Notes under the pieces: generated by a model
What the model was told of the DNA's origin: nothing
Database searches by the model: none
The model's input: the letters and a program-made list of their open reading frames with translations, nothing else
In this document: positions 1 through 7,710 of the stretch, piece after piece
Numbering within the stretch: position 1 is the first letter of the stretch
Layout of the letters: each line of letters opens with the position of its first letter
Program-made: the position numbers and the translations under genes
Source: Bacteroidota bacterium
GTDB taxonomy: Bacteria; Bacteroidota; Bacteroidia; Bacteroidales; CAIWKO01
Direction: 5' to 3'
Assembly: GCA_037133915.1 (NCBI GenBank)
Contig: JBAXND010000009.1
Coordinates: forward strand, 43,890-107,889
DNA length: 64,000 nucleotides

Positions 1-2040
1 GTAAGGCGTACCGGAAACATAACGCCACTTAAAACCCGCAGACCAGTTTCTCTTAAATGTTTTGGATAAGGTCATGCTGACCAGATGACGACTGTCCCAG
101 GCCGATGGAACATAGTTGTTGTTTTTATCCTGAAACTCGCTTCTGACGTAAGTATAGCTTGCGATTCCATTAAACCCTTTCCACATTTTGACCCGACCCA
201 GTACCTCAACTCCAAATGCGCGGCCTTTGGAGCGCGATACTACTTCTTCGTTCCCGAACACTCCAAAATCGGCACCGGCACTGGCAAGACAAATTGAGTC
301 GTTTACCGAGAACGGGTAATTGTGATACATTTTATAGAATCCTTCAACAGAAACTTTAAAGTTCTTCTGGTCCTGATAGGCAACACCTGCAACATAATGA
401 TCAACGGAAATGTATTTCAAATTGTGATCTCTGTTTACAAGTGCTCCTGCGCTGTTTCTATAACCAAGCATGGTATAAGGCGGCTGCTGGTAGTACCTGC
501 CGGTATTGAAATTGAGCGACCAGTTTTCGTTAATCATCCACGATGCGGAAAAGCGCGGCGAAAACTGGTTAAGCAGATTCTGCATGGACGACGAATAATT
601 ATTTGCATCGGCCCTGATGCCCAGCGATAGTGCCAGTCGTTCGCCGAAAATGTTTTTGCTTACCTGTCCGAACAAATTCCATTTGTACATTTCAAGAAAT
701 GAATGGTAGTCAATAATAAGGGGCAAATTATTTACAAAGGCCTTCTGATACGTTTTGTTGGTGTATTTAGCGTACTCGGCTCCTGCACCGTAAATGATTT
801 TAAAACCGGCCGTGCGGGTAGTGTTCTCGTAACGGATTTTATTTTCAATTTCATCCGACGTATAATCCGACAACTTGTTGGACGCAACACTTTCGTCGTT
901 CTTAAAATATTTGTATGATGAATTTCTGAGCATATTACGACTGAGCACCCAGGTATCAAAAGAATTTTTCCTGAAATGTCTGTAAACTGCGCCAATGGTA
1001 TAATTCCACTGATTATAAACCGGCAGATAACTCAGAATGTATCGCTGAGACTCGGTCTTGTTAGCCTTCAGATTCAGGCTTGACTGGTCGTACGCACCCA
1101 GACTGATAAACGTAAGCTGATTCTTTTTATCAAGGTCAATTTTTACTTTTAGCTGATAATCATTGTAGGTCGGCAAAAACGGCAGTTGAAGTGCTGTAAA
1201 CAGCAACTGCAGGTAGGAACGGCGAACCGAGAAAATCATTCCCGCATCTTTTCCCAGTGGAGTGTTAAGCGTCACGGCCAGATCGGAAGCGCCCAAAGCG
1301 GCTTTGGCATTGAGTTTATCATGGTTCGGGTCTATTTGCTTCATGTCAATTACCGAACTCATGGCGTTGCCGTAACTTGCCGGAAAAGCACCCGAATAAA
1401 ATTCTACCTCTCGCAGAAAATCTGTATTGATGATACCCACAGGTCCACCGGAAGCTCCTTGTGTTGCGAAGTGATTCAGATTCGGAATTTCAACATCATC
1501 CAGATAGAAACGGTTTTCACCCGTACCGCCTCCGCGAACCACAATGTCGTTACGAAAAGCCGGAGTGGCCGCAACGCCCGGATATGATTGAATTACCTTT
1601 GAAATATCACGGTTGCCGCCCGGGTTTTTCTCTATATCCGAAATACCCAGACTCCGCATAGAAATCGGACTTTCTTCTTTGCGCTCAAACGGCGATGCCT
1701 TTATGTCAACACCCTGAAGATTGATAACCTTTTCAATCATGGGAATATCAACATCCATCGACCGGGAGTTGCTTACCATAAATTCCTCGGAAACATAATT
1801 ATCGAAACCGATGGAACTGGCAACAAGTTTTACGTAGCCCGGCTTAACACCGGTGAACGAATACTTTCCGTCAATATCGGAAGTGGCGCCTATGTTGGTT
1901 CCGAAAATAACAATATTGGCAAAAGGCAATGGCTCATTGTTCTTGGCATTGTATATCCTTCCCGAAATGTTGCTTTTCTGAGCAATCGCAAAAAAGGAAA
2001 TCAACAATAGCAGCAGGGTGAAGTGAATTCTGTTTTTCAT
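1..2040 (-). CDS. TonB-dependent outer-membrane receptor with carboxypeptidase-like N-terminal domain (partial)
   Basis: Open frame from an ATG at 2040 to the left edge with no stop, so 680 codons are visible and the C-terminal end of the barrel is missing. The N-terminus MKNRIHF plus a leucine-rich stretch ending FFAIAQ is a signal peptide. Next comes a CarboxypepD_reg-like beta-sandwich (about residues 25-105; NISGRIYNAKNNEPLPFANI), then a plug domain with GGGTGENRFYLDDVEIP near residues 165-185, then beta-barrel strands rich in aromatic residues. This is the usual architecture of Bacteroidota receptors that import ligands using TonB energy. No SusD-like partner is visible on the downstream side that is in the window. 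Substrate cannot be predicted. Confidence 0.93.
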   Translation of the reverse strand, partial: MKNRIHFTLLLLLISFFAIAQKSNISGRIYNAKNNEPLPFANIVIFGTNIGATSDIDGKYSFTGVKPGYVKLVASSIGFDNYVSEEFMVSNSRSMDVDIPMIEKVINLQGVDIKASPFERKEESPISMRSLGISDIEKNPGGNRDISKVIQSYPGVAATPAFRNDIVVRGGGTGENRFYLDDVEIPNLNHFATQGASGGPVGIINTDFLREVEFYSGAFPASYGNAMSSVIDMKQIDPNHDKLNAKAALGASDLAVTLNTPLGKDAGMIFSVRRSYLQLLFTALQLPFLPTYNDYQLKVKIDLDKKNQLTFISLGAYDQSSLNLKANKTESQRYILSYLPVYNQWNYTIGAVYRHFRKNSFDTWVLSRNMLRNSSYKYFKNDESVASNKLSDYTSDEIENKIRYENTTRTAGFKIIYGAGAEYAKYTNKTYQKAFVNNLPLIIDYHSFLEMYKWNLFGQVSKNIFGERLALSLGIRADANNYSSSMQNLLNQFSPRFSASWMINENWSLNFNTGRYYQQPPYTMLGYRNSAGALVNRDHNLKYISVDHYVAGVAYQDQKNFKVSVEGFYKMYHNYPFSVNDSICLASAGADFGVFGNEEVVSRSKGRAFGVEVLGRVKMWKGFNGIASYTYVRSEFQDKNNNYVPSAWDSRHLVSMTLSKTFKRNWSAGFKWRYVSGTPY

Positions 2041-2108
2041 TTTGAATCGCTATATTAGGTTGCTATTTGTAATATTTCTAAATAAACAAATAACGTTCCT
2101 TCGAGTAT

Positions 2109-2116
2109 CAAAGGTA
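2109..2116 (-). promoter_or_regulatory. -7 element for the TonB receptor gene
   Basis: On the minus strand this reads TACCTTTG, matching the Bacteroidota -7 consensus TAnnTTTG. It lies about 70 bp upstream of the receptor start. No clear -33 TTG is seen at the expected spacing. Confidence 0.5.
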
Positions 2117-2330
2117 GTCAATATTTTGTAATTAATTCTGAAACAGATATATATCATGTTGTTAAATTGTCATATATGCGCTCCGGCATGACACAGTGTC
2201 ACAATTTGTGGCAGGAACGGTAATATATGAATTCCATTGAGTTTTCAGGCATAATATGCGTGTTTTTTAAATGGCGGATAATGCTGATACAAGCGTGGGA
2301 ATATGGAGGATAATTCAGCAAAACTATTAT

Positions 2331-2360
2331 TTTGCTTTAAGGATATTTAATGTAATTTTG
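2331..2360 (+). promoter_or_regulatory. promoter of the Hdr-like operon
   Basis: TTTG at 2331-2334, an 18-nt spacer, then TAATTTTG at 2353-2360. This fits the Bacteroidota -33/-7 pattern closely. The hdrC-like start at 2427 is 66 bp downstream. The rest of the gap 2041-2426 is AT-rich and shows no other gene. Confidence 0.6.
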
Positions 2361-2426
2361 CCATACAATCTATAATCTATATAGAATTAGTAGACTAATG
2401 GATTGAATACGCTAAATCTTGAATGA

Positions 2427-3143
2427 ATGGGAGCTTTGTACGACAAACTAAAAAACGATGTCCGTTTTGAAGAAGGCCTGAAAGCCTGCATGAATTGCGG
2501 CACCTGTACTGCAATATGCGCCGCTTCCGAGTTTTATGAATACGACCCGCGCTCGGTTGTGGATATTGTACAAACACGGAATGAGGAACAGATTCTGGCT
2601 CTGCTGAAAAGCGAAACTATTTGGTATTGCGGCGAATGTATGTCGTGCAAAACACGCTGTCCGCGCGGCAATGCGCCGGGTTTGATTATTATGGCATTAC
2701 GCTCCCTGTCGCAGGAAGAAGGTTATTTTGTGGAATCGGAAAAAGGACGGCAGCAGTTAGCCGTTAAACGGACGGTGGGCGACTGGATTCTGAAAACCGG
2801 ATATTGTCTGTACCTCGAGGGCATCGGTACTGATCTGCATCCCGAGCAGGGACCGGTGTGGGACTGGAAGCAAAAAAACTGGCGCGGCATCTTCGAAAAA
2901 CTGGGCGCCAATTACCTCGGCAGCGGTCCGGGCATTCTGCGTAAAATTCCGGAAGAAGCCATGGACGAGCTTCGGAGCATTTTTGAGGTCACCGGAGGCA
3001 ACGAACGATTCAGGAAAATTGAAGAATATTCTAAAATAAAAGCCGAAGAAATGGGCATGCAGCTCGACGATACCATTGATAACGAGTATTTCAGGCACAT
3101 TTATTCTTTTAACAGCAATAAACACAACAAGCATGAAGATTGA
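2427..3143 (+). CDS. HdrC-like iron-sulfur subunit
   Basis: A 238-aa ferredoxin-type protein with two cysteine motifs able to bind 4Fe-4S clusters: C21/C24/C27/C31 (CMNCGTCTAIC) and C68/C71/C74/C78 (CGECMSCKTRCP). This is the HdrC arrangement, in which the subunit passes electrons between the flavoprotein HdrA and the disulfide-reducing subunit HdrB. It is first of five co-directional genes; its end overlaps the hdrB-like start by 11 bp, which suggests translational coupling. The C-terminal half (about 100-238) has no recognisable domain and makes the protein longer than methanogen HdrC. In a non-methanogen the substrate is unlikely to be CoM-S-S-CoB. Confidence 0.87.
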   Translation: MGALYDKLKNDVRFEEGLKACMNCGTCTAICAASEFYEYDPRSVVDIVQTRNEEQILALLKSETIWYCGECMSCKTRCPRGNAPGLIIMALRSLSQEEGYFVESEKGRQQLAVKRTVGDWILKTGYCLYLEGIGTDLHPEQGPVWDWKQKNWRGIFEKLGANYLGSGPGILRKIPEEAMDELRSIFEVTGGNERFRKIEEYSKIKAEEMGMQLDDTIDNEYFRHIYSFNSNKHNKHED

Positions 3144-4203
3144 AGGTAAACAGGCTCTTTGGCAGGAATATCAGAAGGAAATTGCCGACGACAGCTATTT
3201 CTACGTGCGTTCCTGTGTGCGGCAGAACTTTTTTCCCGGTTCCGAAACTACTTTTTTGCGCATCCTTCGTAATGAACTTGGAAAAGAGGTGTACGAACAC
3301 CCATGCCATACAACATGCACCGGTATTGGCTATCATGGCGATATTGTTCCTGTAGAGACGGCCATGACTGTGGTAGCTCGTCAATATGCACTGATGAGCG
3401 AGGCCGGTTACAAAAATTTTGTACCGTCCTGTGTAACTTCCTTCGGATTGTACACCGAGATTTTAGACACCTGGCATCATTTTCCCGAACTGGAAGAAAA
3501 AATTCGTGAGAACCTCAGAAAAGCCACCGGGCGCGAGTTTGAAGTTCCCGCGAATATGGCTCATGCCAGCGATGTTATTTATAAATTCCGTAAGGAAATC
3601 GCCGCCAAGGCAAAGTATAAACTGGTTAATAAAGCTACGGGCGAGCCACTCAAAGTGGTTGAACATATTGGTTGCCATTATTCAAAAATGTTCCCGCACA
3701 AAGGTGTCGGCGGTGCCGAATATCCTTATGTGCTTGTCGGAATGGTTGAAGAATGGGGTGGTGAAGTAATTGATTATCCCGAGCGCCGTCATTGCTGCGG
3801 ATTCGGATTCAGACAATATCTGGTTCAGGCCAATAGGGGCTATTCCATTGCCTGTTCGCACAAGAAATTTGAATCCATGGAGCCTTATAAACCCGATATG
3901 ATTATTACCAATTGTCCCGGCTGTCCTATGTTTATGGATAAATGGCAATACGCTATTGCGGAAATGTCGGGAAAAACATATGGTCAGGATGGTAAAGGAA
4001 TTCCTGTATTCACCTTCGAAGAAGTGGCAGGGTTGGTGCTTGGATACGATCCCTGGGAAATAGGTTTGCAGGTGCATCAGGTAGCCTGCGAACCGGTGCT
4101 TGATAAAATGGGCATTCCATATGACCCGGAAAAAAAATACAAAGGAATTCATGGTGAGGACCTCGGACGACCCGAGCTGCCTGAGTTTCTCAAAGTCTGT
4201 TAA
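3133..4203 (+). CDS. HdrB-like subunit with two CCG domains
   Basis: 356 aa from the ATG at 3133. The frame is open further upstream (to 3076), but that extension lies inside the preceding gene and 3133 gives the usual short overlap. The second CCG domain is clear: GCHYSK around C181, CCG at 221-223 and CPGC at 261-264, ligands for the non-cubane iron-sulfur clusters of HdrB/HdrD proteins. The first CCG half starts near C28 and includes HPCHTTCTG. HdrB is the site of disulfide/dithiol chemistry in Hdr complexes. The gene sits between hdrC-like and hdrA-like genes, as expected for a soluble HdrABC-type core. Its physiological thiol substrate is unknown. Confidence 0.87.
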   Translation: MKIEGKQALWQEYQKEIADDSYFYVRSCVRQNFFPGSETTFLRILRNELGKEVYEHPCHTTCTGIGYHGDIVPVETAMTVVARQYALMSEAGYKNFVPSCVTSFGLYTEILDTWHHFPELEEKIRENLRKATGREFEVPANMAHASDVIYKFRKEIAAKAKYKLVNKATGEPLKVVEHIGCHYSKMFPHKGVGGAEYPYVLVGMVEEWGGEVIDYPERRHCCGFGFRQYLVQANRGYSIACSHKKFESMEPYKPDMIITNCPGCPMFMDKWQYAIAEMSGKTYGQDGKGIPVFTFEEVAGLVLGYDPWEIGLQVHQVACEPVLDKMGIPYDPEKKYKGIHGEDLGRPELPEFLKVC

Positions 4204-4222
4204 ATTAATTCTGTAATTGCTG

Positions 4223-5293
4223 ATGGACCAAAAAAAAGTTATAGTTATTGGTGGTGGAATAGCCGGAATGGAATCGGCTGCGTATCTCTCTGCCATGGGT
4301 TATTATGTAACGCTGATTGAGAAAGAAGCCGCGTTGGGCGGTCATCTGCGCAAATGGGACCGACTCTTCCCGACGATGCGCCGTGGCGATGAGGTACTCA
4401 CATTTCTGAAACAGGGTGTTGAGAACAACGTCAATATTATGTACCGCGCCAATATTATCAAGATAGATGAACTTGGCAAATCGTTTCGCGTAGAGCTCGA
4501 CAGCGGAACCACGCTCATTGCGGACGCCTTGCTCATTACCACAGGATACGATATTTTTGATGCCCGCCTGAAAGAAGAATACGGCTACGGCATTTACGAT
4601 AATGTAATTACATCGGCAGAGCTGGAAGGAAAATTTTCGCAGGGCGGGCAAATGCTTACACCAACAGGAAAAGTTCCTGCACGCATCGGCTTCATACATT
4701 GTGTCGGCTCACGCGACGAAAAGGTAGGTCATGTCTATTGCTCGAAGGTTTGCTGTGTAACGGCTGTGAAGCAATCAATGGAATTGAAAGAAAAACTTCC
4801 TGATGCAGAGCTGTTCTGTTTTTATATGGATATGCGTATGTACGGAATGCATTTCGAAGCATTGTACAAAGAAGCACAGGAAAAGTGGGGAATAAATTTT
4901 GTGCGCGGCCGCTTATCGGAAGCTGCTGAAAATATTGACCACAGCATCGTATTAAAAGTGGAAGATACCCTTGCCGGTAAACCCATGAAAATGACGGTTG
5001 ACTTGCTGGTGCTGATGGTTGGTTTTGTGCCTTCGGAAGGAACCAGACAGATTGGAAAATTACTGGGATTGCAGTTTGGCGTGAACGGATTTTTTAAAAC
5101 AAAAGACCAGCACACGCTAACCAATGTTTCGAACATTCCGGGCGTATTCTTTGCAGGGTCGTGTACGGCGCCAAAAACCATCACAAATACCATCACCGAT
5201 GCGCGGGCAGCCGCTGCGGCCATTGCCAGTTACCTCGAAGGCTATAACATCGAAGAACGAACAAAAGCGTACTTTAAAGGAGTTAATAACTAA
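4223..5293 (+). CDS. HdrA-like FAD-binding subunit (short form)
   Basis: 356 aa from the ATG at 4223; an in-frame TTG six bases upstream is less likely. Residues 5-15 (KVIVIGGGIAG) form the FAD-binding Rossmann motif. A CSKVCC motif at about 173-178 follows HCVGSRDEKVG, a combination typical of HdrA, where it contributes iron-sulfur ligands. The C-terminus has the late flavin-binding segment (GVFFAGSCTAPKTI). The protein is much shorter than methanogen HdrA (about 650 aa) and lacks the C-terminal ferredoxin domains, so it resembles the compact HdrA/QmoA-type proteins of bacteria. The gene is 19 bp downstream of the hdrB-like gene. Confidence 0.85.
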   Translation: MDQKKVIVIGGGIAGMESAAYLSAMGYYVTLIEKEAALGGHLRKWDRLFPTMRRGDEVLTFLKQGVENNVNIMYRANIIKIDELGKSFRVELDSGTTLIADALLITTGYDIFDARLKEEYGYGIYDNVITSAELEGKFSQGGQMLTPTGKVPARIGFIHCVGSRDEKVGHVYCSKVCCVTAVKQSMELKEKLPDAELFCFYMDMRMYGMHFEALYKEAQEKWGINFVRGRLSEAAENIDHSIVLKVEDTLAGKPMKMTVDLLVLMVGFVPSEGTRQIGKLLGLQFGVNGFFKTKDQHTLTNVSNIPGVFFAGSCTAPKTITNTITDARAAAAAIASYLEGYNIEERTKAYFKGVNN

Positions 5294-5313
5294 AAAATGA
5301 ATTGTTGAATTGA

Positions 5314-5335
5314 TCCGCCAAAAGGCGGACAGGCA
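5314..5335. repeat. dispersed TCCGCC/GGCGGA hairpin repeat, copy 1
   Basis: TCCGCC-AAAA-GGCGGA (5314-5329) followed by CAGGCA and a second GGCGGACAGG. It lies in the 90-bp gap between hdrA-like and hdrC2-like genes. Related hairpins occur at 15829-15841 and 58108-58122. Confidence 0.6.
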
Positions 5336-5383
5336 GAGGCGGACAGGCATTTTCAAATTGACTAATTTTCAAATTAATTTTTA

Positions 5384-5719
5384 ATGAAAGATTTCGGATA
5401 TAAAATAAACCCTGACCGCCAGATTGACTATGACGCAAATAGCCGTCAGCTGGCCAACAGCGTTATTTCAAAAGAAGCTACCTTCAATGTATGTATGAGC
5501 TGTGGAAGCTGTACCGCTACCTGTAGCGCCGGAGTTTTTACGGATTTTAATCTCAGAAAAATTTTTGTTTTGATAAAAAGAGGGGAGACCTCAACGCTGA
5601 AAGAAGAAATGAAAAAATGCATGCTGTGCGGCAAATGCCAGCTTATCTGTCCACGGGGCGTGAATACACGCAAAGTAATATTGTCTATTCACAAAGCACT
5701 TGAGAACCATGAAATTTGA
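5384..5719 (+). CDS. second HdrC-like 4Fe-4S protein
   Basis: 111 aa, almost entirely a dicluster ferredoxin domain: C37/C40/C43/C47 (CMSCGSCTATC) and C79/C82/C85/C89 (CMLCGKCQLICP). It is a minimal HdrC with none of the C-terminal extension of the first HdrC in the operon (2427-3143). It overlaps the start of the membrane-bound HdrDE/DsrMK-like gene by 11 bp, so it probably supplies electrons to that subunit rather than to the first HdrB. The 90-bp gap upstream contains a hairpin repeat but no clear promoter. Confidence 0.87.
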   Translation: MKDFGYKINPDRQIDYDANSRQLANSVISKEATFNVCMSCGSCTATCSAGVFTDFNLRKIFVLIKRGETSTLKEEMKKCMLCGKCQLICPRGVNTRKVILSIHKALENHEI

Positions 5720-7493
5720 TCCTTTTGTGCTGCCGTTCAGCATCGGGCTGTTCATATTATTCGTCATCGTTATTGTAAAATTTTCGATGTGGATACGCCG
5801 CCTTCCGGCCGACGACCGCAATCGTTTAAATAAAGGTATATTCAGCCGTAAGGTTTTTGGTGCCGGTTGGGAAATAATTACCGAAAGTCTTTTTCACCGA
5901 CGCGTTTACCGTGTTAACCCGTTGCTTGGTTATATGCACATGAGTTTTGCTTTCGGTTGGTTTATGCTGATAGTACTCGGAAATCTTGAATCGCGCTTAC
6001 ATGCAGGCACCGAACTCAACTTCCCGTATTACCCTATATTTTTCCGCTTTTTCGTCCCCGGGCATGTCAATATTCCCTGGAGCGGGTTCTTCGGTTTCAT
6101 CATGGACTTCTTTCTGCTTTATGTGATATCCGGTCTGATGCTGGCGATGTTCAAGAGAATATACTCGCGTATGTTCGGCATGAAGAAAACGACCAAAATG
6201 AAGCTTTTTGATAAGTTTGCCCTCACTTCTCTTTGGTTCATCTTTCCGTTAAGGCTGTTGGCAGAAAGTTTTACATCGGGTGTGCATCATGGCGGAAGTT
6301 TCCTTACCGGCAGTCTGGGCGATTTTTTTGCGGGCTTTCTTCCGGTTGAGCCGCTGTCGTATGTTGCCTGGTGGGCGTACTCATTTGCTCTCGGCATTTT
6401 CTTTGTTTCGCTGCCGTATTCAAGGTATATGCACATTCCTGCCGAAATATTGCTGATAGGATTCAGGCGCTTTGGCATCAATCGATATAAACGTTTTGGC
6501 GTATTTCAGGAAGTGGAAATCAACTCGTGCCCGCGCTGTGGCGTGTGCATTGATGTTTGCCAGATTTCAACAGCGGCGGGTATTCACGATACACAGGCCG
6601 TTTATTTCGTAAAATCTCTGCGTGAAAAGAAAAAAGATGAGGTCATTGCGCAGACATGCCTGGTTTGCGGTCGTTGCAAGGAGTATTGTCCGGTGGCAAT
6701 CGATACCGATTCATTAAGATTATCACAACGCACTTATCTCGGCGGAAAAAAGTTTTTCAATTACGCTTATCTGCCGCCGGTTGAGACTAAAAAGGTGGAT
6801 GTAATTTACTTCGCAGGCTGCATGACTCATTTAACGCCGGCTATACGAAAAGCCATGGTCGGTATTCTTGACGCATCGGGCGTGAATTACAGCTTTATGG
6901 ATGCCGATGGTTCGATATGCTGCGGGCGCCCCCTCATGCTGGCCGGTCAGTATAATGATGCACGTAATCTGATTGACCAGAATAAAAAGATAATACAAGA
7001 ATCGGGCGCCCGCAGACTCGTTACTTCCTGCCCCATCTGTTTCAGGGTGTTCAATGAAGATTACAAATTGGATATTGAAGTATTACACCACAGTCAGTTT
7101 ATTTCGGAATTATTGGATAACAATATATTAAAATCCTCAATATCAGACAAAAAGGTGGTTTATCACGATCCGTGCGAACTGGGTCGTGGCTCCGGAATAT
7201 TTGATGAGCCTAGGAAAGTGATACGAAATTACGCCACATTAGTGCAAACACCACATGAAGCCGAAGCAGGATTATGCTGTGGCGGTTCGCTGGGAAATAT
7301 TGAAAAATATAACGAGGTCAGAGAAAAGGTTTCTTCTCAAATTGTCGATGAACTGATGAATTCCTGCCCCGATTTTTTAATAACTTCTTGTCCTCTTTGT
7401 AAAAAAACATTGGGAAAATATGCCGGAACGAAGGTTAAGGATCTGGCAGAATTGGTGTACGAGGGGCATAAAAATGGTCTTCTTATTAATTGA
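5709..7493 (+). CDS. membrane b-cytochrome/HdrD-like fusion (DsrM-DsrK type)
   Basis: 594 aa from the ATG at 5709, which overlaps the previous stop. The first about 260 residues contain five or six membrane helices with histidines placed as in HdrE/DsrM/NarI-type b-heme anchors (YMHMSF, GVHHGG, YMHIPAE). Next come two 4Fe-4S motifs: CPRCGVCIDVC near 274 and CLVCGRCKEYC near 317. The C-terminal half has two CCG domains (CCGRPL near 404, HDPCELGRG, CCGGSLGN near 524), the HdrD/DsrK disulfide-reductase fold. Such fusions couple quinone oxidation or reduction to thiol/disulfide chemistry at the inner membrane. No dsrAB or sulfite-reductase genes are in the window, so the partner is unknown. Confidence 0.85.
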   Translation: MKFDPFVLPFSIGLFILFVIVIVKFSMWIRRLPADDRNRLNKGIFSRKVFGAGWEIITESLFHRRVYRVNPLLGYMHMSFAFGWFMLIVLGNLESRLHAGTELNFPYYPIFFRFFVPGHVNIPWSGFFGFIMDFFLLYVISGLMLAMFKRIYSRMFGMKKTTKMKLFDKFALTSLWFIFPLRLLAESFTSGVHHGGSFLTGSLGDFFAGFLPVEPLSYVAWWAYSFALGIFFVSLPYSRYMHIPAEILLIGFRRFGINRYKRFGVFQEVEINSCPRCGVCIDVCQISTAAGIHDTQAVYFVKSLREKKKDEVIAQTCLVCGRCKEYCPVAIDTDSLRLSQRTYLGGKKFFNYAYLPPVETKKVDVIYFAGCMTHLTPAIRKAMVGILDASGVNYSFMDADGSICCGRPLMLAGQYNDARNLIDQNKKIIQESGARRLVTSCPICFRVFNEDYKLDIEVLHHSQFISELLDNNILKSSISDKKVVYHDPCELGRGSGIFDEPRKVIRNYATLVQTPHEAEAGLCCGGSLGNIEKYNEVREKVSSQIVDELMNSCPDFLITSCPLCKKTLGKYAGTKVKDLAELVYEGHKNGLLIN

Positions 7494-7595
7494 AAATGAG
7501 TTTTATACGAATATTGTATTTGTATAGAAGTAAATCTATTATATATAATGAAAATAAAAATGTTAATAGCTGTTGAAAATTATTTTAAGAAAAAC

Positions 7596-7627
7596 TTGCA
7601 ATTTTCGACGAAATGAGATTATCTTTG
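7596..7627 (+). promoter_or_regulatory. orphan promoter with good -33 and -7 elements
   Basis: TTG at 7596-7598, a 21-nt spacer, and TATCTTTG at 7620-7627. It points right, but the next rightward ORF of any credibility is more than 5 kb away. A terminator follows at 7674-7710. Confidence 0.5.
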
Positions 7628-7633
7628 TAGTGA

Positions 7634-7710
7634 TTTATTTGTTTTTTGTTTTTTTTCATAGTATTTAATTTTTCCCCGGTGTCTTCGCGCCATCGGGGTT
7701 TTTTATTTTT
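7634..7710 (+). ncRNA. possible small RNA of about 70-75 nt
   Basis: Defined only by the promoter at 7596-7627 and the terminator at 7674-7710; the predicted transcript starts near 7634. The 5' half is very T-rich and no ORF fits. It overlaps the 3' end of the convergent TMTC-like gene by a few bases. It could equally be a promoter-like sequence in front of the hdr operon terminator. Confidence 0.25.
7674..7710 (+). terminator. rho-independent terminator
   Basis: CCCCGGTG (7674-7681), loop of 9, CATCGGGG (7691-7698), then a T-rich run. An 8-bp stem with one G-T pair. It ends the hdr-like operon and any small RNA from the promoter at 7596. The opposite strand has no T-run, so it acts in one direction. 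Confidence 0.75.

Noticed and set aside
3076..3132. N-terminal extension of the HdrB-like protein
   Set aside because: It lies inside the preceding HdrC-like gene; the ATG at 3133 gives the short overlap seen elsewhere in the operon.
2757..3134. Long minus-strand and alternative-frame ORFs opposite real genes (for example in hdr, dapD, mutL, recQ)
   Set aside because: They are shadow frames created by codon use of the true genes and have no own start context or domain.
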